The translations under genes were made by a program, and so were the position numbers. The notes below the pieces were generated by a model. It was given only the letters and a program-made list of their open reading frames with translations, was not told the origin of the DNA and did no database searches. This document shows positions 61,694 to 64,000 of a stretch of 64,000 nucleotides of DNA, one piece after another. How positions within the stretch are numbered: the first letter of the stretch is position 1; the number at the start of each line of letters is the position of its first letter. The stretch is from Foliimonas ilicis (GTDB lineage: Bacteria > Pseudomonadota > Alphaproteobacteria > Rhizobiales > Rhizobiaceae), in contig NZ_JBDUUH010000004.1 in NCBI RefSeq assembly GCF_039939195.1, positions 363,618 to 427,617 on the forward strand, written 5' to 3'.

Positions 61694-61835
61694 GGATTTG
61701 ATTTGGAAACGTGCCCTGCCGGGACATATGTCGCGGGATTTCGAGAACCGGAGCGGAGCGTACATTTGTACGTGAGCACCGGAAGCGCAGAAAACCGCGT
61801 CAGATGACCGGCAGGGTGCGTTTACATTCAAATCC
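61694..61835. repeat. Long imperfect inverted repeat between ytfQ and ytfR
   Basis: The centre CGTACA-TT-TGTACG (61759-61772) is a perfect palindrome. Outward, CCGGAGC/GCACCGG, CGCGG/CCGCG, GTGCCCTGCCGG/CCGGCAGGGTGC and GGATTTGA/TCAAATCC pair imperfectly, extending to about 142 bases. The right end touches the ytfQ stop codon. It resembles a dispersed Rhizobiales/Brucella repeat. In the transcript it would form a large hairpin that could protect ytfQ mRNA and lower ytfR expression. Confidence 0.8.
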
Positions 61836-62797
61836 TAGTAGCCGAGGCCCTTCTTTTCTTCATAAACCTTCATCGGATCGTCGGCCTGCGTGTAGAGTTT
61901 GGACTCGGTCTGGATCCACTTCGGCGGCTGCGTTCCGTCCTTCTTCATGGCTTCCAGCGCATCGAAGGCTGGACCGGCCATGTTGGGGGTCAGTTCGACC
62001 GTCGCATTGGCTTCACCATTGGCCATTGCCTGGAAGATATCCGGCACGGCATCGATCGAGACGACGAGGATGTCGCTGCCGGGCTTGAGGCCCGCTTCCT
62101 TGATCGCCTGGATTGCGCCGACGGCCATGTCGTCATTGTGCGCGTAGAGTGCGCAAATGCTCTTGCCGCCGCCTTCGGCCTTCAGAAAGCCTTCCATGAC
62201 TTCCTTGCCCTTGGCGCGCGTGAAGTCGCCGGTCTGGCTGCGGGTGATCTTGATCGTGGACGTGCCAGCGATCGCTTCCTCAAAACCCTTCTTGCGGTTG
62301 ATTGCGGGCGAGGAGCCTGTCGTTCCCTGAAGTTCGACGACGTTGCATTCCTTGCCGGCCACCTGCTTGACCAGCCAGTCGCCTGCAACCTTGCCTTCAT
62401 GCACTTGATCGGAGGTGACGGCGGTGAGGTATAGATCGTCCGACGCATCGATCTGGCGATCGAGCAGAATGACCGGGATTTCCGCGTCCTTGGCTTCCTT
62501 CAAAACGGTTTCCCAACCGGTCGCGACGACCGGCGCAAGCAGGATCGCATCGACGCCCTGCGCGACGAAGCCGCGGATCGCCTTGATCTGGTTTTCCTGC
62601 TTCTGCTGCGCATCGGCGAATTTGAGATCGACGCCGCGCTTTTCGGCTTCCTGCTTCGTGACGCTGGTTTCAGCAGCGCGCCAGCCCGATTCCGAGCCGA
62701 TCTGCGAGAACCCGACAGTCATGTCTGCAGCATAGGCAGAACCGGCGAATGCAACCGCCAAAGCGGTGCCCAAGCCCAAGCGTTTCATGAAATTCAT
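61835..62797 (-). CDS. ytfQ: Galactofuranose/furanose-binding periplasmic protein YtfQ
   Basis: The product is 320 residues from ATG 62797 with GGGAGG upstream; the open frame extends further but is non-coding there. A signal peptide (about 1-23, ending GSAYA) precedes a mature protein that matches E. coli YtfQ closely, as recalled: TVGFSQIGSESGWRAAETSV, QKQENQIKAIRGFVAQGVDA, LLAPVVATGWETVLKEAKDA and VVELQGTTGSSPAINRKKGF. YtfQ binds furanose forms of galactose and arabinose. It is the first gene of ytfQ-ytfR-ytfT-yjfF-gntR and is divergent from galM. Confidence 0.95.
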   Translation of the reverse strand: MNFMKRLGLGTALAVAFAGSAYAADMTVGFSQIGSESGWRAAETSVTKQEAEKRGVDLKFADAQQKQENQIKAIRGFVAQGVDAILLAPVVATGWETVLKEAKDAEIPVILLDRQIDASDDLYLTAVTSDQVHEGKVAGDWLVKQVAGKECNVVELQGTTGSSPAINRKKGFEEAIAGTSTIKITRSQTGDFTRAKGKEVMEGFLKAEGGGKSICALYAHNDDMAVGAIQAIKEAGLKPGSDILVVSIDAVPDIFQAMANGEANATVELTPNMAGPAFDALEAMKKDGTQPPKWIQTESKLYTQADDPMKVYEEKKGLGY

Positions 62798-62864
62798 GAT
62801 TGATTTCCTCCCGAGAAAATTGACGCCAACGCGCTCCTCCGCAAATGGCTGAATTTTTATTATC

Positions 62865-62878
62865 ATATAGTAATACGA
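62865..62878. promoter_or_regulatory. FadR/GntR-type operator-like site between ytfQ and galM
   Basis: ATATAGTAATACGA contains TAGTAATACGA, an exact match to the FadR-subfamily pattern TNGTNNNACNA. It lies in the 152-base divergent promoter, 68 bases from the ytfQ start codon and 72 bases from that of galM, within an A+T-rich stretch. The 8-mer ATATAGTA recurs at 55303 before gguC. It is the probable target of the regulator encoded at 57369. Confidence 0.55.
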
Positions 62879-62949
62879 AATAAAATACGTTTGTTGACGC
62901 GCTTCAAAACTTGTCTGACAAGGGCAAGCTGGCCGGAGGAGAACCGCGA

Positions 62950-63951
62950 ATGCCGAACGAAAATGCAGCCAATTCACGCATCGAATCCGTGGAGATCCGC
63001 GGCGGCGGTCTATCCGCCAAAATCCTGAATTACGGCGCGACGCTGGCCGATCTGATCGTCGAAACTTCGGGCGGACCACGCTCGGTGGTTCTGGGTTTCG
63101 ACGACCCGGAAGCCTATCGAACGCATGGCGCATTCTTCGGCGCGGTGGCCGGGCGTTGCGCAAACCGCATCGCCGATGGACGTTTCGAGCTGGATGGCGA
63201 GGAACATCAGCTCCATCTCAACGAAAAGGGCCGTACGCATCTGCATGGCGGCGGCGCCGGTTTCTGGCAAAAACTCTGGACCATCGCGGAGCGCGACAAA
63301 TCATCGGTGTTGCTGACGCTGGTTTCGCCCGATGGCGACCAGGGTTATCCGGGCAATCTCCGCGTTTCCTGCCGCTACAGCATTCAGGCGGGCAAGTTGG
63401 TCATCGGCCTGACCGCGCGAACCGACAAGCCGACGCTCGTCAATCTCGCGACCCACAGCTATTTCAATCTGGATGGCAGCGACACGATCCTCGACCACAT
63501 GCTGACCATTCCCGCTCACGCCTATACGCCGGTGAATGCCGACATCATCCCGACCGGCGAACTGGCACCGGTCGAAGGTACCGCGTTCGATTTTCGGACT
63601 GCGCGCCCTGTCGAAAAGGCGAGATCAGAAACCGCCCGTGTCGATTACGATCATAATTTCGCTCTCGCCATGCGCCCGTTTGCACAGCCGCATCTGGCGG
63701 CAAGGCTGGAGGCATCGCGGCTGGCCATGGAAATCTGGTCGACCGAACCCGGCCTGCAGTTCTACGACGGGAACTTCCTCCCCGTGTCTGAGCCGCTTCG
63801 AGGCGGGCGCAAAGGCCAACGCTTCGGCGGACTTTGCCTTGAACCGCAGCGCTTTCCAGATGCGATCCATCATCCCGAATTTCCCGGCTCGGTGCTGCGC
63901 CCGGATGAAACCTACGCGCAGACCACCGAATACCGGTTCCTGGAAATCTAA
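62950..63951 (+). CDS. galM: Aldose 1-epimerase (galactose mutarotase)
   Basis: The product is 333 residues from ATG 62950, preceded by GGAGGAG at 62936-62942; a TTG at 62911 is rejected for lack of a ribosome binding site. GalM-family motifs are ILNYGATLADLIV, FFGAVAGRCANRIADGRFEL, the histidine segment THLHGGGAGFWQKLW, the catalytic histidine in ATHSYFNLDG, and the catalytic glutamate in LCLEPQRFPDAIHHPEFPGS. It interconverts anomers of aldoses in the cytoplasm. Divergent from a furanose importer, it may speed anomer or ring-form exchange so that the incoming sugar suits the dehydrogenase. Confidence 0.94.
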   Translation: MPNENAANSRIESVEIRGGGLSAKILNYGATLADLIVETSGGPRSVVLGFDDPEAYRTHGAFFGAVAGRCANRIADGRFELDGEEHQLHLNEKGRTHLHGGGAGFWQKLWTIAERDKSSVLLTLVSPDGDQGYPGNLRVSCRYSIQAGKLVIGLTARTDKPTLVNLATHSYFNLDGSDTILDHMLTIPAHAYTPVNADIIPTGELAPVEGTAFDFRTARPVEKARSETARVDYDHNFALAMRPFAQPHLAARLEASRLAMEIWSTEPGLQFYDGNFLPVSEPLRGGRKGQRFGGLCLEPQRFPDAIHHPEFPGSVLRPDETYAQTTEYRFLEI

Positions 63952-63983
63952 AGCGATTCCTATTTTGATGGAATCGCGAGGCG

Positions 63984-64000
63984 CCCCCCTCTGTCCTGCC
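63984..64000. repeat. Palindromic repeat copy G (cut by the window edge)
   Basis: The CCCCCCTCTGTCCTGCC left-arm start matches copies D and E and runs off the right edge. It lies 32 bases after the galM stop codon. Confidence 0.8.

Noticed and set aside
61835..62797. Ribose- or xylose-binding protein
   Set aside because: The mature sequence follows E. coli YtfQ closely throughout, and the operon has two distinct permeases as in ytfQRT-yjfF.
18947..64000. CRISPR array interpretation of the recurring repeats
   Set aside because: The copies are kilobases apart, each is internally palindromic, and no cas gene is present.

Overview
The window looks like a chromosomal segment of a Rhizobiales (Hyphomicrobiales) alphaproteobacterium, most likely Brucellaceae (Brucella/Ochrobactrum type). 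This rests on high G+C coding sequence, a TamB/MorC-like gene next to its Omp85 partner, a fused SecDF, GguC-like and YtfQ-like sugar genes, and many copies of a palindromic intergenic repeat of the kind common in this order. The assignment is inferred from gene content, not from a database search. No rRNA, tRNA, CRISPR, prophage or transposase gene was seen. The content is metabolic and envelope core rather than a mobile island.

Layout. 1-0.5 kb: truncated Tat-exported peptide-type solute-binding protein. 0.9-7.1 kb: tamA-tamB (outer membrane assembly, minus strand). 7.3-14.9 kb: divergent alpha-2-macroglobulin and penicillin-binding protein 1C genes. 15.0-18.9 kb and 20.0-23.8 kb: two complete, paralogous sulfate/thiosulfate ABC operons (binding protein, CysT, CysW, CysA), separated by a small alpha/beta hydrolase. 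They are followed by an Rrf2-family regulator with four clustered cysteines, a luciferase-like monooxygenase and a tiny membrane ORF. A 19-bp inverted repeat in front of the tiny ORF has a degenerate copy in front of the first sulfate operon. 26.4-31.8 kb: branched-chain 2-oxoacid dehydrogenase operon (E1alpha, E1beta, E2, E3) with palindromic repeats inside it.

32-40.1 kb: acetylpolyamine amidohydrolase, a YtcJ-type amidohydrolase, a complete polyamine ABC transporter and a NylB-like serine hydrolase, which together suggest scavenging of acylated polyamines or related amides. 40.2-43.3 kb: a small hypothetical protein and fused SecDF, ending in a strong intrinsic terminator. 43.6-47.4 kb: methyltransferase, Fsr-like MFS pump and IlvD. 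47.7-54.3 kb: a tightly coupled three-gene operon (transglutaminase-DUF2126, permuted ATP-grasp/alpha-E fusion, transglutaminase). This is a recurring but functionally uncharacterised predicted peptide-bond-forming system and the best candidate here for undescribed biology.

54.4-64 kb: sugar region. A GlpR-like repressor is divergent from a GguC/AraD1-type FAH-family enzyme and an SDR. A GntR/FadR regulator closes a YtfQ-YtfR-YtfT-YjfF furanose transporter operon, and galM is divergent from it. FadR-type operator-like sequences sharing an identical 8-mer lie in both divergent promoters, suggesting one furanose-uptake and oxidation regulon.

Palindromic repeats recur at 18.9, 27.7, 30.2, 31.8, 43.4, 57.2 and 64.0 kb, plus a long imperfect inverted repeat between ytfQ and ytfR.
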